Assembly: GCA_027491235.1 (NCBI GenBank)
Contig: JAIXWO010000022.1
Location: forward strand, 434,001 to 498,000
DNA from: Sphingomonadales bacterium
Lineage (GTDB): Bacteria; Pseudomonadota; Alphaproteobacteria; Sphingomonadales; Sphingomonadaceae
DNA: 64,000 nt
Reading direction: 5' to 3'
The first letter of the stretch is position 1. Each line of letters opens with the position of its first letter. Below are positions 52,226 through 61,757 of the stretch, piece after piece. The notes beneath the pieces are model-generated. The model searched no databases. It was not told the DNA's origin and was given only the letters and a program-made list of their open reading frames with translations. The translations under genes were made by a program, and so were the position numbers.

Positions 52226-52969
52226 TTAGGCTGGGTAGTTTGCCTCAATGAAATAGAGGCCGTCCGGCGGAGCGTTGAAGCCGAGGGCGGTCCTGTCTTT
52301 GGCGTCGAGTGCTGCTTTCAAATCGTCCGCAGACCATTTGCCTTCTCCAACAAGGACCAGGCAGCCGACCATGGAGCGGACCTGATGGTGCAGGAAAGAG
52401 CGCGCGGCGACCTCCACTTCCAGTTCCTCGCCAAAGCGGCGCACGACCATCCGGTCGATGGACTTGATCGGGCTGGCGGATTGGCAGTGGACAGACCGGA
52501 AGGTCGTGAAGTCATGCGTACCGACAAAGATTTGCGCGGCATCGTGCATGGCTTCATGGTCTAGTGACGGCACAACCCGCCATGCCCGTCCATGATCCAG
52601 TGCCAGTGGCGCCCGACGGTTCACGATCCGGTAAATGTAACGGCGCCCCGTGCAGGAAAATCGGGCATGCCAATCATCCGAAACGACGGTGCAATCCAAA
52701 ATGGCGATCGGCTGTGGGCGCATGACCGCATTCAGGGCTTCCATGAGGCGGAAAGGCGTCATCTCTTTGGTGATGTTGAGATGCGCGACCATCGCTTCGG
52801 CATGAACGCCGGCATCGGTCCGGCCCGCGGCGTAAACAACAACATCTTCCCCGGTGACCTTCTTCGCCGCGTCTTCAATAGCGGCCTGCACACTGGAGCC
52901 GTGCGCCTGCCGCTGCCAGCCCATGAAGGGCCGCCCATCAAATTCCACCGACAGCCGAAAGCGTGTCAT
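52226..52969 (-). CDS. truA: tRNA pseudouridine synthase A
   Basis: Makes pseudouridine at positions 38-40 of the tRNA anticodon stem. 247 residues, typical. Substrate motif G-R-T-D-A-G-V-H-A near 50-58 holds the catalytic Asp; F-D-G-R-P-F-M-G-W near 10-18, R-Y-I-Y-R-I near 108-113, F-L-H-H-Q-V-R near 195-201 (S-F-L-H-H). Starts inside the fmt end (four-base overlap), so fmt-truA form one unit. Confidence 0.95.
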   Translation of the reverse strand: MTRFRLSVEFDGRPFMGWQRQAHGSSVQAAIEDAAKKVTGEDVVVYAAGRTDAGVHAEAMVAHLNITKEMTPFRLMEALNAVMRPQPIAILDCTVVSDDWHARFSCTGRRYIYRIVNRRAPLALDHGRAWRVVPSLDHEAMHDAAQIFVGTHDFTTFRSVHCQSASPIKSIDRMVVRRFGEELEVEVAARSFLHHQVRSMVGCLVLVGEGKWSADDLKAALDAKDRTALGFNAPPDGLYFIEANYPA

Positions 52970-53871
52970 GACAGGATGGAGCCCTGCGGAATCGCAAAAC
53001 CGCGCAGCAGTTCGGCTGGCGTCATGGCGGATTTTCCTGCCCGCTGGATAAGCGTTGGCCGAATGGCACCTGTGCCGCAGGCGAGTGTCAGCTGGTCGTC
53101 CAGCACTGTGCCCACAGTGCCAGTCTCTGTGCGTATTTGCGCCGAGAGAATGCGGAACCGTTCCCCCGCAAATTCGAAAAAGGCGCCTGGGGCTGGGGTA
53201 AAGGCGCGGATTTGGCGCTCCACCGCTTCGGCTGTCTGCTGGAAATTGATCCGGCTTTCCGCTTTGTCGATTTTCGCGGCATAGGTGACGCCGTCCTCTG
53301 GTTGCGTGACGGGAGGATGGGCTGACAAATAACCCAGAACCGTGACAAGCAGATCCGCCCCCAAATGTGCGAGTTCATCCGTCAGTTCGCCCGCTGTTTT
53401 CGCATCAACATCAATATGAACCTTGGCCAGCATGGGGCCGGTATCCAGCCCTGCCTCCATCTGCATGATTGTGACGCCGGTTTCCGTGTCTCCCGCAAGG
53501 ATCGCGCGCTGGATGGGGGCTGCTCCACGCCAGCGGGGGAGGAGCGAGGCGTGGACGTTTACGCAGCCCAGCTTTGGTGCGTCGAGAATGACTTGGGGCA
53601 GAATCAGCCCATAGGCCGCGACCACGGCAATGTCGGCGTCCAGTTCGGCAAAGGCCGTCTGTTCTTCCGACAATTTGAGGGAGACGGGGTTGCGCACCGG
53701 CAGCCCCAGCTCTTCCGCGCGCTTATGCACCGGTGTCGGGGAGAGCGATTTTCCGCGTCCGGCCCGCCGTGGTGGCTGGGAATAAACGGCGCAGATATCG
53801 TGCCGTGCCGCCGCCAAGGCGTCCAGCGTTGGAACCGCAAAATCGGGGGTGCCCATGAAGATGATCCGCAT
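52966..53871 (-). CDS. fmt: Methionyl-tRNA formyltransferase
   Basis: Formylates initiator Met-tRNA with 10-formyl-THF. 301 residues from the ATG at 53871, with GGAG eight bases ahead; an earlier in-frame ATG at 53901 lacks a site. [10 protein letters not shown] near 5-14, and the formyl-binding core [11 protein letters not shown] near 109-119 with G-V-T-I-M-Q-M near 131-137. Followed by truA and divergent from recR by 53 bases, all genes of translation and repair housekeeping as often found around def. Confidence 0.95.
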   Translation of the reverse strand: MRIIFMGTPDFAVPTLDALAAARHDICAVYSQPPRRAGRGKSLSPTPVHKRAEELGLPVRNPVSLKLSEEQTAFAELDADIAVVAAYGLILPQVILDAPKLGCVNVHASLLPRWRGAAPIQRAILAGDTETGVTIMQMEAGLDTGPMLAKVHIDVDAKTAGELTDELAHLGADLLVTVLGYLSAHPPVTQPEDGVTYAAKIDKAESRINFQQTAEAVERQIRAFTPAPGAFFEFAGERFRILSAQIRTETGTVGTVLDDQLTLACGTGAIRPTLIQRAGKSAMTPAELLRGFAIPQGSILS

Positions 53872-53924
53872 GATCTTCTCCAAGCCCTTGGCAAGGCACA
53901 TTGCAAGCCCCTATCAGCATCATC

Positions 53925-54521
53925 ATGGCATCGCCCGAGATAGATCGACTGACACAGGCGCTGGCGCGCTTACCCGGCCTTGGCCCGCGTTCGGCGCGGC
54001 GTGCGGTGCTTTACCTGCTTAAAAAGCGCGAAGGGGCCATGGTCCCTCTGCTGGAAGCGCTCGCGCTGGTGAACGAGAATCTCTCGACCTGCGGAGTGTG
54101 CGGTAATGTCGACACCACTGATCCGTGTGGCATTTGCCGTGACGTGCGACGGGACAGCCGAATGCTCTGCGTGGTGGAAGACGTGCCGGACCTTTGGGCG
54201 CTGGAACGCTCCCGCCTGTTTCCCGGTAAATTCCACGTGCTGGGTGGCCGACTGTCTGCGCTGGAGGGCGTTCGGCCGGAAGATTTGAACATCGCGCCTC
54301 TGCTCGCCCGAATTTCCGAGGGGGGCATTGATGAGGTTGTGTTGGCGATGAATGCCACGCTCGAAGGGCAGACAACCGCGCACTATATCGCGGAAAAGCT
54401 GGAAACATCTCCAGTCCGGATCACACAATTGGCGCATGGCCTTCCCGTTGGCGGGGAACTCGACTATCTTGATGACGGCACATTGGCGCAGGCGCTTCGG
54501 GCCCGTCGGCCTGTGGCTTGA
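53925..54521 (+). CDS. recR: Recombination mediator RecR
   Basis: With RecF/RecO loads RecA at gaps. 198 residues from the ATG at 53925, the family length; an ATG at 53901 would add eight residues. Helix-hairpin-helix start ([11 protein letters not shown] near 15-25), zinc finger C-x-x-C...C-x-x-C (C-G-V-C, C-G-I-C near 57-73) and Toprim domain (V-V-E-D-V-P-D near 84-90). No strong ribosome site is seen. Followed by def after 31 bases. Confidence 0.93.
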   Translation: MASPEIDRLTQALARLPGLGPRSARRAVLYLLKKREGAMVPLLEALALVNENLSTCGVCGNVDTTDPCGICRDVRRDSRMLCVVEDVPDLWALERSRLFPGKFHVLGGRLSALEGVRPEDLNIAPLLARISEGGIDEVVLAMNATLEGQTTAHYIAEKLETSPVRITQLAHGLPVGGELDYLDDGTLAQALRARRPVA

Positions 54522-54552
54522 CCATCAGCAACCCCATACCTAACTGAGCGAC

Positions 54553-55080
54553 ATGGCACTTCTTCCGATTATCGAAACACCCGATCCGCGCCTCAAGGCG
54601 ATTTCTGCGCCCGTCGAAAAGGTGGATGATGACCTGCGCGTGTTCATCGCCGACATGTTCGAGACGATGTACGACGCGCCGGGCATCGGCCTTGCTGCCA
54701 TTCAGGTGGGCCTCGCCAAGCGCGTTCTTGTCATCGATCTTCAGGATAAAGATGAGGAAACGGGCAAAACTATCAAAGATCCAAGGGTTTTCATCAATCC
54801 GGAGATCCTCGAAGAATCGGAAGAGCTGAGCGTTTACAGCGAAGGCTGCCTGTCGGTGCCGGAGCAATATGCTGATGTCGCCCGCCCGGCGGTGATCAAA
54901 GCCAAATGGCTTGATGCCGATGGAAAAGAGCATGTCGAGCAGATTGACGGGCTCCTGGCCACCTGTCTCCAGCATGAGATGGACCATCTGAACGGCATCC
55001 TCTTCATCGATCACTTATCGAAGCTGAAGCGTGACATCGTGCTCAAGAAGCTCGCAAAGGCGCGCAAAATGGCGGCCTGA
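54553..55080 (+). CDS. def: Peptide deformylase
   Basis: Removes the N-formyl group of new proteins; Fe(2+)/Zn hydrolase. 175 residues, typical. Motif 1 [10 protein letters not shown] near 44-53, motif 2 E-G-C-L-S-V-P (Cys99), motif 3 H-E-M-D-H (His141, Glu142, His145). Paired on the opposite strand with fmt, which makes the formyl group it removes. Confidence 0.96.
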   Translation: MALLPIIETPDPRLKAISAPVEKVDDDLRVFIADMFETMYDAPGIGLAAIQVGLAKRVLVIDLQDKDEETGKTIKDPRVFINPEILEESEELSVYSEGCLSVPEQYADVARPAVIKAKWLDADGKEHVEQIDGLLATCLQHEMDHLNGILFIDHLSKLKRDIVLKKLAKARKMAA

Positions 55081-55156
55081 CCGCCAAATTGAGGCGCTCT
55101 GCTGCACGATTTTAAAACGGCTTCCAATGTAGGATTGTTCGTTCTATGTTCCGCGC

Positions 55157-56539
55157 ATGATGGCGGGAACTTCGATGCAATATTTGGGAATTCTGCTGCT
55201 CGGCCTGGTGCTGGGTGGCGTCGTTGGCTGGCTGTTTGCGGGCCGCGCAACTGCGGCACTGCAGGCCGAGCGCGATGCCGCGCGGACTGATCGGGACCGG
55301 GTCGAGGCCGACTTTAAGGCGGCCATTGTTGATCTCGAAGCTGCTCTGGCCGAACGCAATTCCCTTAACGCCCAACTCGCAGGGGCAACGGCCGAGCACA
55401 AGGCGCGCGAAGAAGCGCATGAGGCGCAACTCCGCTCGTTGCAGGACGCCAAAGAGGCACTGTCGGCGCAGTTCAGCGAAGTGGGGGGCAAACTCCTCGA
55501 ATCAGCGCAAAAGCAGTTCTTGGAACGCGCGGAGGCGCGGTTCCGCCAATCCGAGGAAACGTCCGGTCAGGGTCTGAAAGCGCTGCTACAACCGGTCCAT
55601 GAGCGTCTTCAGAAATATGAAGAGCAAGTGACAAAGGTTGAGGCCGAACGGCGCGACGCCTTCGGGCTTCTGCATGGCCAGATCGCCTCCATGCGTGAAG
55701 GCACTGAACGGGTGTCGAGTGAGGCGGCAAAGCTGGTCAATGCGCTGCGCAATGCACCCAAAGCGCGCGGTCGCTGGGGTGAACAGCAGTTGCGTAACGT
55801 GCTCGAAAGCTGCGGTTTATCTGACCATGTCGACTTTGCGACCGAAGTCAGCGTGTCAGATGGAGAGGGCGGTCGCCTGCGCCCTGATGTGATTGTGCGG
55901 GTGCCGGGTGGGAATTCGCTGGTGATCGATGCCAAAGTGTCGCTCAACGCCTATCAGGACGCTTTTGGTGCTGTTGATGAGCGGGAGCGGGAAATCCATT
56001 TGGCCGCTCACGCCGCTGCCATGAAGGCGCACGTTAACACGCTTGGTGCCAAGGCTTATTGGAGCCAGTTTGACGACGCACCCGATTACGTGATCATGTT
56101 TGTGCCCGGTGAGCATTTCCTGACCGCAGCGCTAGAACAGGACAATCAGCTTTGGGATTATGCGTTTGATCGTAAGGTCTTATTGGCTACACCTACGAAC
56201 TTGATCGCAATTGCCCGGACCGTGTCCGCTGTGTGGAAACAGGAAAAAATGGCGGGCCAAGCGCGCGAAATCGCCGAACTTGGTCGTGAACTCTATTCGC
56301 GTCTGGCGACGATGGGTGGCCATGTCAGTCGTGTTGGCAAGAACCTCGACACGGCCGTCAACGCCTATAACCAGATGGTCGGCAGCCTTGAAAGTCAGGT
56401 GATGAGCTCGGCCCACAAGTTTGAGAAACTCGGCATCGATACCGGCGCCAAATCCATCGAAGCGCTGCCGATTGTGGAGGGCCATTCTCGGCCGCTGGTG
56501 AAGCTAGTGGCCAATTCCGGCGAGAATGATCCGGCTTAA
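55157..56539 (+). CDS. rmuC: DNA recombination protein RmuC
   Basis: 460 residues. N-terminal membrane helix (~8-30), a long coiled coil (~35-190), and the RmuC nuclease-like domain with R-G-R-W-G-E-Q-Q-L near 203-211, R-P-D-V-I-V near 235-240 and V-I-D-A-K-V-S-L near 248-255, then Y-V-I-M-F-V-P near 310-316. RmuC limits genome inversions; the fold is that of PD-(D/E)XK enzymes and the D-x-K motif is present. ATGs at 55160 and 55175 are possible starts. Confidence 0.92.
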   Translation: MMAGTSMQYLGILLLGLVLGGVVGWLFAGRATAALQAERDAARTDRDRVEADFKAAIVDLEAALAERNSLNAQLAGATAEHKAREEAHEAQLRSLQDAKEALSAQFSEVGGKLLESAQKQFLERAEARFRQSEETSGQGLKALLQPVHERLQKYEEQVTKVEAERRDAFGLLHGQIASMREGTERVSSEAAKLVNALRNAPKARGRWGEQQLRNVLESCGLSDHVDFATEVSVSDGEGGRLRPDVIVRVPGGNSLVIDAKVSLNAYQDAFGAVDEREREIHLAAHAAAMKAHVNTLGAKAYWSQFDDAPDYVIMFVPGEHFLTAALEQDNQLWDYAFDRKVLLATPTNLIAIARTVSAVWKQEKMAGQAREIAELGRELYSRLATMGGHVSRVGKNLDTAVNAYNQMVGSLESQVMSSAHKFEKLGIDTGAKSIEALPIVEGHSRPLVKLVANSGENDPA

Positions 56540-57339
56540 CGCCGCCGCAACTGGTTCAACACTTCATAGGCCATCACAGACGTCGCGACGGCGGCGTTGA
56601 GGCTATCAGCCTTGCCCATCATCGGCATTTTAACGAGCAGGTCGCAGTCCGCCTCATAGGCCTCTGGTAGGCCCTGCGACTCATTGCCGACGAGGAGGAA
56701 CACTGGCGGCGCATATGCCGGGTCTTGATAGTCATTGTCGGTATTTAGGCTGGTGCCAACCAGCTGGCCCGGCCCCTGACGCAGCCATGCGATGAATTCC
56801 GGCCAGCTTGCCTTGCTGATGGACTGTGTAAACAGGGCGCCCATGCTTGCGCGCACCGCTTCAACCGAGAAGGGGTCGGTGCAGTCGTCAATCAGGATCA
56901 GCCCGCCTGCACCCACGGCATCACCCGTGCGCAGGATGGTGCCCAGATTGCCGGGGTCGCGCAGACGTTCCGCAACCATCCAGATGGGGGCGGTCGACCG
57001 GTCAATATCTGCAAGCGGCGTCCAGTGTTCGGGATAGATACCGATGACAGCCCCCGGATTGTCCTTGCCGGAAATCTTCGAAAGAATGTCCCGCGGGGTA
57101 ACGAACACTTCGCCGCCATGGGCTTCTGTTGCGGCAACCAATGTCTCAACGAGCGGATGCCGGGCGCTTTCGGATGAAAACCAGAGCATGTCGGGCGCCC
57201 TGCCTGCGTCGAGTGCCTCGGTGAGGATGCGCAGACCTTCAGCAAGGAACAGGCCCTCTTCGCGGCGACCCTTTTTGTCCCGCAGCGATCGGACCCGCTT
57301 GACGAGAGGGTTGGAAAATCCGGTAATTTCGCGGAACAT
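56536..57339 (-). CDS. SpoU/TrmH-family RNA 2'-O-methyltransferase
   Basis: 267 residues. N-terminal RNA-substrate-binding domain (S-N-P-L-V-K-R-V-R-S-L near 8-18, with F-L-A-E-G near 31-35) and a SPOUT methyltransferase domain with the three family motifs: E-R-L-R-D-P-G-N-L-G-T-I-L-R near 124-137, L-L-V-G-N-E-S-Q-G-L near 215-224 and the closing S-L-N-A-A-V-A near 245-251. Methylates ribose 2'-OH of rRNA or tRNA; target not deducible. Overlaps the rmuC end by four bases, convergent. Confidence 0.9.
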   Translation of the reverse strand: MFREITGFSNPLVKRVRSLRDKKGRREEGLFLAEGLRILTEALDAGRAPDMLWFSSESARHPLVETLVAATEAHGGEVFVTPRDILSKISGKDNPGAVIGIYPEHWTPLADIDRSTAPIWMVAERLRDPGNLGTILRTGDAVGAGGLILIDDCTDPFSVEAVRASMGALFTQSISKASWPEFIAWLRQGPGQLVGTSLNTDNDYQDPAYAPPVFLLVGNESQGLPEAYEADCDLLVKMPMMGKADSLNAAVATSVMAYEVLNQLRRR

Positions 57340-57345
57340 TGCGGC

Positions 57346-57618
57346 TTATTCAGCCTCGTGAAAACGGGCTTCGACAAGCTCTGCGAGTGCCTGAACGGCC
57401 TGTTCTGCGCCGTCGCCCGACGCGCTAATGACAATCTCATCGCCGAGCGCCGCGCCCAACATCATCAGTCCCATGATCGATGTTCCGACAACACTCGATC
57501 CGTCCTTTTCGACGTGAACCTGCGCGGCCAGCCCGGATGCCATCGTCACAAATTTCGCACTGGCCCGGGCATGTAGACCCCGCACATTACAGATTTGAAC
57601 GGTGCGGCTGACGCTCAT
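57346..57618 (-). CDS. ptsH: Phosphocarrier protein HPr (PTS-Ntr type)
   Basis: 90 residues. Active His16 in R-G-L-H-A-R-A-S-A-K; Ser47 in G-T-S-I-M-G is the site of HPr kinase. In alphaproteobacteria HPr relays phosphate from EI-Ntr to EIIA proteins and acts as a regulator rather than for sugar uptake. Both sites are intact, and the kinase gene hprK lies nearby. The ATG overlaps the EIIA stop by four bases. Confidence 0.94.
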   Translation of the reverse strand: MSVSRTVQICNVRGLHARASAKFVTMASGLAAQVHVEKDGSSVVGTSIMGLMMLGAALGDEIVISASGDGAEQAVQALAELVEARFHEAE

Positions 57619-58025
57619 GCCGCTTGTTCGCCAAGCACTTCCGAAGCGACGGAGATGTATTTGCGGCCTGCTTCGCGCGCGGCGGCGACCGCTTCGACCA
57701 CTTTCATGCGGCGGCGTGCGCTTTCGAGGCGGATCAGCATGGGAAGATTGATGCCGGCGATGACTTCAACCCGGCCGACATCCATCAGCGAGATGGCGAG
57801 GTTGGAAGGGGTGCCACCGAACAGATCGGTCAGGACGATGACGCCGCTGCCGCTCTCCACTTTGGCGATGGCGGCGGCGATGTCGGCGCGGCGCGCCTCC
57901 ATGTCATCTTCTGGGCCGATGCAGATCGCCTCAATGGCTGTTTGCGGACCCACCACATGTTCCATGGCCGTCACGAACTCGGTGGCGAGCCGCCCATGCG
58001 TTACAAGCACAAGACCAATCATCAA
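57615..58025 (-). CDS. PTS EIIA component, mannose-family fold
   Basis: 136 residues. EIIA-Man fold with active His10 in L-V-T-H-G-R and D-L-F-G-G-T-P-S-N near 67-75. No EIIB/C permease is encoded, so it is a regulatory EIIA of the nitrogen/energy-sensing PTS, phosphorylated by HPr. In related bacteria EIIA-Man acts on ChvG-type signalling or other targets, which fits this cluster, but the link is inferred. A second ATG at 58022 is equivalent. Confidence 0.9.
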   Translation of the reverse strand: MMIGLVLVTHGRLATEFVTAMEHVVGPQTAIEAICIGPEDDMEARRADIAAAIAKVESGSGVIVLTDLFGGTPSNLAISLMDVGRVEVIAGINLPMLIRLESARRRMKVVEAVAAAREAGRKYISVASEVLGEQAA

Positions 58026-58062
58026 CTACCCCGTCTTCAACATCGACTACGCGTTTACAACT

Positions 58063-58968
58063 TTACATCCGTGGGACCGGTTCTTCCGTTCCGTCCCCCA
58101 CGTCGCGGTGGGAAAGCGTAGGAGTAAAGCCTGCGCTCGCCAAGTGGGCCGCGACTCGTTCCGCGACATGCACGGACCGGTGGCGGCCGCCCGTACACCC
58201 AAAAGCAATTGTGACATAGGCCTTTCCTTCGGCCTTGTATCGAGGAAGGAGGGTTAAAAGCAGGCCTTCAATACGCGACACCGCATCCTCATATGCAGGG
58301 TCTGACCGCACATAGTCGCTAACCTGCGCATTACGCCCGGTCAGTTGGCGCAGCTCTTCCACCCAATAGGGGTTTTGCAGAAACCGCATGTCAAAAACGA
58401 GGTCCGCATTGCGCGGTAATCCGCGGGAAAAGCCGAAGGACAAAATGGCAAGGCTCATTCCCGCATTGCCCCAGTCGCTGAACCGTGTGCGGATTTCCTG
58501 CTTCAGGTCGTTGGTCGTGCTGGATGTCGTGTCGACGACATGAGCGGCCCATTGCCGCAAAGGGGCCACCAATTCGCGTTCCCGCGCAATGCCGTCGGCA
58601 GCAGGGCGATCAAGTGCGAGCGGATGGCGCCTGCGCGTTTCGGAATAACGGCGTTCGAGTTCGGCTCCGGAGCAGTCCATGAAAAGCACGGAAATGTTGT
58701 TTTCGCGGCGCTCATTCATGGATTTGACGCGGTCAATGATGGCTTGTGCGCCAAATCCGCGAGTGCGGCTGTCAATGCCAAGGGCGAGCGGGCGTTCATC
58801 GGAGATGCCGGCGGGGGCCTCTGTGGCGAGCAAGCGGTCGAGAAGCTGAAACGGCAGGTTGTCCACGACTTCCCAGCCCATATCCTCAAGCGTGTTCAGC
58901 ACAGTCGATTTGCCCGCGCCGGACATACCCGTCACCAGAAGAATACGGTCCGGCCGTCTCTGCTTCAT
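58063..58968 (-). CDS. rapZ: RNase adapter RapZ / P-loop nucleotide-binding protein
   Basis: 301 residues, YvcJ/RapZ family. Walker A G-M-S-G-A-G-K-S-T at 14-22; G-I-D-S-R-T-R-G-F near 64-72 and F-M-D-C-S-G-A near 96-102; the C-terminal region has F-G-F-S-R-G-L-P near 177-184, D-M-R-F-L-x-N-P-Y near 192-200 and the GCTGG-type I-A-F-G-C-T-G-G-x-H-R-S-V near 258-270. In E. coli it guides GlmZ sRNA to RNase E; here a GTP/ATP-binding regulator linked to PTS phosphorylation. Overlaps hprK by four bases. Confidence 0.93.
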   Translation of the reverse strand: MKQRRPDRILLVTGMSGAGKSTVLNTLEDMGWEVVDNLPFQLLDRLLATEAPAGISDERPLALGIDSRTRGFGAQAIIDRVKSMNERRENNISVLFMDCSGAELERRYSETRRRHPLALDRPAADGIARERELVAPLRQWAAHVVDTTSSTTNDLKQEIRTRFSDWGNAGMSLAILSFGFSRGLPRNADLVFDMRFLQNPYWVEELRQLTGRNAQVSDYVRSDPAYEDAVSRIEGLLLTLLPRYKAEGKAYVTIAFGCTGGRHRSVHVAERVAAHLASAGFTPTLSHRDVGDGTEEPVPRM

Positions 58969-59390
58969 GTCGTGCCAACTCCCTGTGAAAGCGCGAGCTC
59001 AATCTTGATCGGCGCGGAAGCTCTATGAGGTGCAAGCCTCAGAAGCGGAAGAGAAATTCCTTCCAAGGTGTAGATTTGCTCTTCCGGTAGACGCTCCTCG
59101 TCATCGCCCAAATGAACGATTAAGGTGACGACAGTTTCCTGCTGGGCCGGGACGTCGCAAATGCCGACACCGCGGACTTCCAGCTTGCCGAACAGGGGGC
59201 CGGGTGTCGCGGCGATCAGCGTTCCGTCTTGGCAGCGCACGGCCACCTGATCATCGCTGACCAGCTTGGCACCCCGGTCGATCAGGCGCAGTGCAAGGTC
59301 GGACTTGCCGCTGCCCGATGGGCCGAGGAGGAGGACACCCCCTGCATCTGTTGCGACGCAAGTCGCATGGATGTGGCGGGTGCCGCTCAT
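58965..59390 (-). CDS. hprK: Short HPr kinase/phosphorylase
   Basis: 141 residues: only the C-terminal kinase half of Firmicute HprK. Walker A G-P-S-G-S-G-K-S at 23-30, D-D-Q-V near 46-49 and the K-L-E-V-R-G-V-G near 68-75. The short form without the N-terminal domain is normal in alphaproteobacteria. Phosphorylates/dephosphorylates HPr on Ser47. Positioned between chvG and rapZ with four-base overlaps on both sides, as in rhizobia and sphingomonads. Confidence 0.93.
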   Translation of the reverse strand: MSGTRHIHATCVATDAGGVLLLGPSGSGKSDLALRLIDRGAKLVSDDQVAVRCQDGTLIAATPGPLFGKLEVRGVGICDVPAQQETVVTLIVHLGDDEERLPEEQIYTLEGISLPLLRLAPHRASAPIKIELALSQGVGTT

Positions 59391-60922
59391 TGTGTTGCAG
59401 CCGTAAGCGTCACGACGAAGACGGCGCCCTGCTGCGCATCCGCCCGATCGCGCAAGATGAGGCTGCCGTCATGACCGGAGATGATGGTGCGTGCGATGGC
59501 CAGACCTAGGCCGGAATGCTTGCCAAAGGCTTCTCCTTCGGGACGCAGACTGTGAAAACGCTCAAAAATTTGGTCGCGCGCATGTTCCGGCACGCCTGGG
59601 CCTTCATCCTCGACCGTGGCAATGACCGCGTCACCTGATCGCGTGGCAGAGATCCGCACGACGCCGGCCGAGGGAGAAAATGACACCGCGTTGTCGATGA
59701 GATTGTCAAACACGCGCATCAACCCGCCCTTGTCTCCCATGACACGGGTGGATCCCCGCTGCGGGCGGGCAAAGGCAATGCGAACGTCGCGGTTGGCAGA
59801 TCTCGACTCCCGCTCCTTAAGGATGGTTTCAAGGATGGCGCCAATATCAACGACATCAAACCGCGTGCGCGTCAGTTGAGCGTCCAAACGCGACGCTTCG
59901 GAAATATCCGAGATGAGACGATCAAGACGACGGACATCGTCGGTGGCGACCTGCATCAACTGGGCCCGAAGGGCTTCGTCGGTGACACGTTGAAGGCCTT
60001 GAACGGCGGACGCCAAAGAGGCGAGGGGGTTCTTCAGTTCGTGCGACACATCAGCGGCAAAAGCTTCGGTCGCGTCAATTCGCTCTCGCAGGGTCTCCGT
60101 CATGTCGGAGAGCGAACGGGCCAGATGGCCGATTTCATCGCTGCGGAACGGCAGGCGGGGGATTACGACCTCGCGTGCGCGGCCAAGCCGCACGCGCTCT
60201 GCAGCGATCGCCAGGAAGCGGAGTGGGCGCACGATGGTCCGCGCGAGAAACAATGACAAAAGAATGGAGGCAAGGGCCGCGGTGCCAACGATCAGGGCTA
60301 ATTGCCCACGATCCGCGCGCGCGAGCCTTCGGATGTCGCGCACATTCCTGTCGATGACGATGCGCGTGCCCTCACGTTCCGGCAGAGCAGCTGCAGTCGA
60401 GACGATGTGTGTCCGATCCTCAGTTAGCCATATTTTCTGACCGCGGTCCAGCGGCGGCCCAAAGCCTGGGAAGCGGGGAATAGGTCGGGCACGGACAATC
60501 GCATCGATGCCATCATCCAGCAAGGCTGCAGCCCGGCGTTCAAGGCCTTCCTGTGCTGGGTTGCCGATGGTGATGTTGGGCGGCTGGCCGACCCAACTGT
60601 CGGCTATGATCTTTCCATTGGGTCCGACAACACGGATTCGCGCGCCAATGGCCCGCCCAATGCGCCGTGCTTCCAAGGGCAGCCGGTTTGATGGAACCTG
60701 CGCAAAAACAGTCGCGAGCAACCTCACCTGTTCAACTGATTGTGTCAGGCGCTCCTCAATCAGCCGTTCCCGGATGACATCGAGATACAGGAGGCTGCCC
60801 GCCAGCAGGATGATGGGCAGAAAATTAACAGCAAGAATCCGCCGCGTGAGCGACATCCGCCCCGACCAACGCAGCGTCATGCCGGTTGGGTCAATTTTCG
60901 GAGAATCTGTATCCGGCGCCAT
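59387..60922 (-). CDS. chvG: Sensor histidine kinase ChvG
   Basis: 511 residues. Two membrane helices (~28-48 and ~207-228) enclose a periplasmic sensor; HAMP ~228-280; phospho-acceptor His294 in [10 protein letters not shown] box D-N-L-I-D-N-A near 402-408; G boxes D-E-G-P-G-V and G-L-G-L-A-I-A. The kinase is known for sensing acid or envelope stress in Agrobacterium and rhizobia. The ATG at 60922 overlaps chvI by 32 bases; an internal ATG at 60880 (M-T-L-R-W) is an alternative outside chvI. Its stop overlaps the hprK start by four bases. Confidence 0.93.
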   Translation of the reverse strand: MAPDTDSPKIDPTGMTLRWSGRMSLTRRILAVNFLPIILLAGSLLYLDVIRERLIEERLTQSVEQVRLLATVFAQVPSNRLPLEARRIGRAIGARIRVVGPNGKIIADSWVGQPPNITIGNPAQEGLERRAAALLDDGIDAIVRARPIPRFPGFGPPLDRGQKIWLTEDRTHIVSTAAALPEREGTRIVIDRNVRDIRRLARADRGQLALIVGTAALASILLSLFLARTIVRPLRFLAIAAERVRLGRAREVVIPRLPFRSDEIGHLARSLSDMTETLRERIDATEAFAADVSHELKNPLASLASAVQGLQRVTDEALRAQLMQVATDDVRRLDRLISDISEASRLDAQLTRTRFDVVDIGAILETILKERESRSANRDVRIAFARPQRGSTRVMGDKGGLMRVFDNLIDNAVSFSPSAGVVRISATRSGDAVIATVEDEGPGVPEHARDQIFERFHSLRPEGEAFGKHSGLGLAIARTIISGHDGSLILRDRADAQQGAVFVVTLTAATQ

Positions 60923-61601
60923 ATAGGGTATCTATGGCATCAAATTCGGCGTCGGCCTGACGGAATTTGCGACGCAGACGTTTGATGTGACTGTCTATGG
61001 TCCGATCATCGACGTAAACGTCATCTTGATAAGCGGCATCCATCAGCTGATTTCGCGATTTGACGACATCGGGGCGCTGGGCGAGGGCCTCTAAGATCAT
61101 AAATTCTGTGACGGTGAGCGCCACGTCCTTGCCGGCCCAGCGGACGCGGTGGCGGGACGGGTCCATTTGCAGGCGCCCGCGAACCATGATTTCGGCATCG
61201 GTCTCCCCGGTGCCATCGTCTGGTGATGCTTTGGCATATGCGACGCGGCGCAGAATTGCTCGGATACGAGCAATCAGAAGCCGCTGGGAAAACGGCTTTG
61301 AGATATAATCATCCGCGCCAAGAGCGAGGCCCATGGCTTCGTCAATTTCATCATCCTTGGACGTCAGGAAGATAACCGGAAGGTTGGATTTTGCGCGCAG
61401 CTGGCGGAGCAATTCCAGGCCGTCCATGCGCGGCATCTTGATATCGAAGACGCCAAGATCAGGCGGATTTTCGATGAGGGCCTTCAGTGCAGTTTCCCCA
61501 TCAGTGTAAAGACGCGTCCTAAATCCTTCAGACTGAAGGGCAATTGAGACGGACGTCAAAATGTTCCGATCGTCGTCGACGAGCGCGATGGTTGCGTCCA
61601 T
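60891..61601 (-). CDS. chvI: Response regulator ChvI (OmpR family)
   Basis: 236 residues. Receiver with D-D-D near 9-11, phospho-acceptor Asp53 and Lys near 103 (S-K-P-F), then an OmpR/PhoB winged helix (~140-236) with [27 protein letters not shown] and the closing Y-G-A-G-Y-R-F. Partner of ChvG. Divergent from pckA across 156 bases, the arrangement conserved in Rhizobiales and sphingomonads; pckA regulation by ChvI is plausible. Confidence 0.94.
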   Translation of the reverse strand: MDATIALVDDDRNILTSVSIALQSEGFRTRLYTDGETALKALIENPPDLGVFDIKMPRMDGLELLRQLRAKSNLPVIFLTSKDDEIDEAMGLALGADDYISKPFSQRLLIARIRAILRRVAYAKASPDDGTGETDAEIMVRGRLQMDPSRHRVRWAGKDVALTVTEFMILEALAQRPDVVKSRNQLMDAAYQDDVYVDDRTIDSHIKRLRRKFRQADAEFDAIDTLYGAGYRFSEN

Positions 61602-61757
61602 TAAAGCTTACCTGAATCGCGCAGCATGAAATCTTCTCTAGAAACAATCGATGTTAACGGCAATCTCAGGCGATAAACGCGTTTGCTCTGCTTGACGCTG
61701 CGGACTGCCGCGTTTAGGCGCCCTGCGAGCTTTCTACACAATTCGGAGATAAAATCC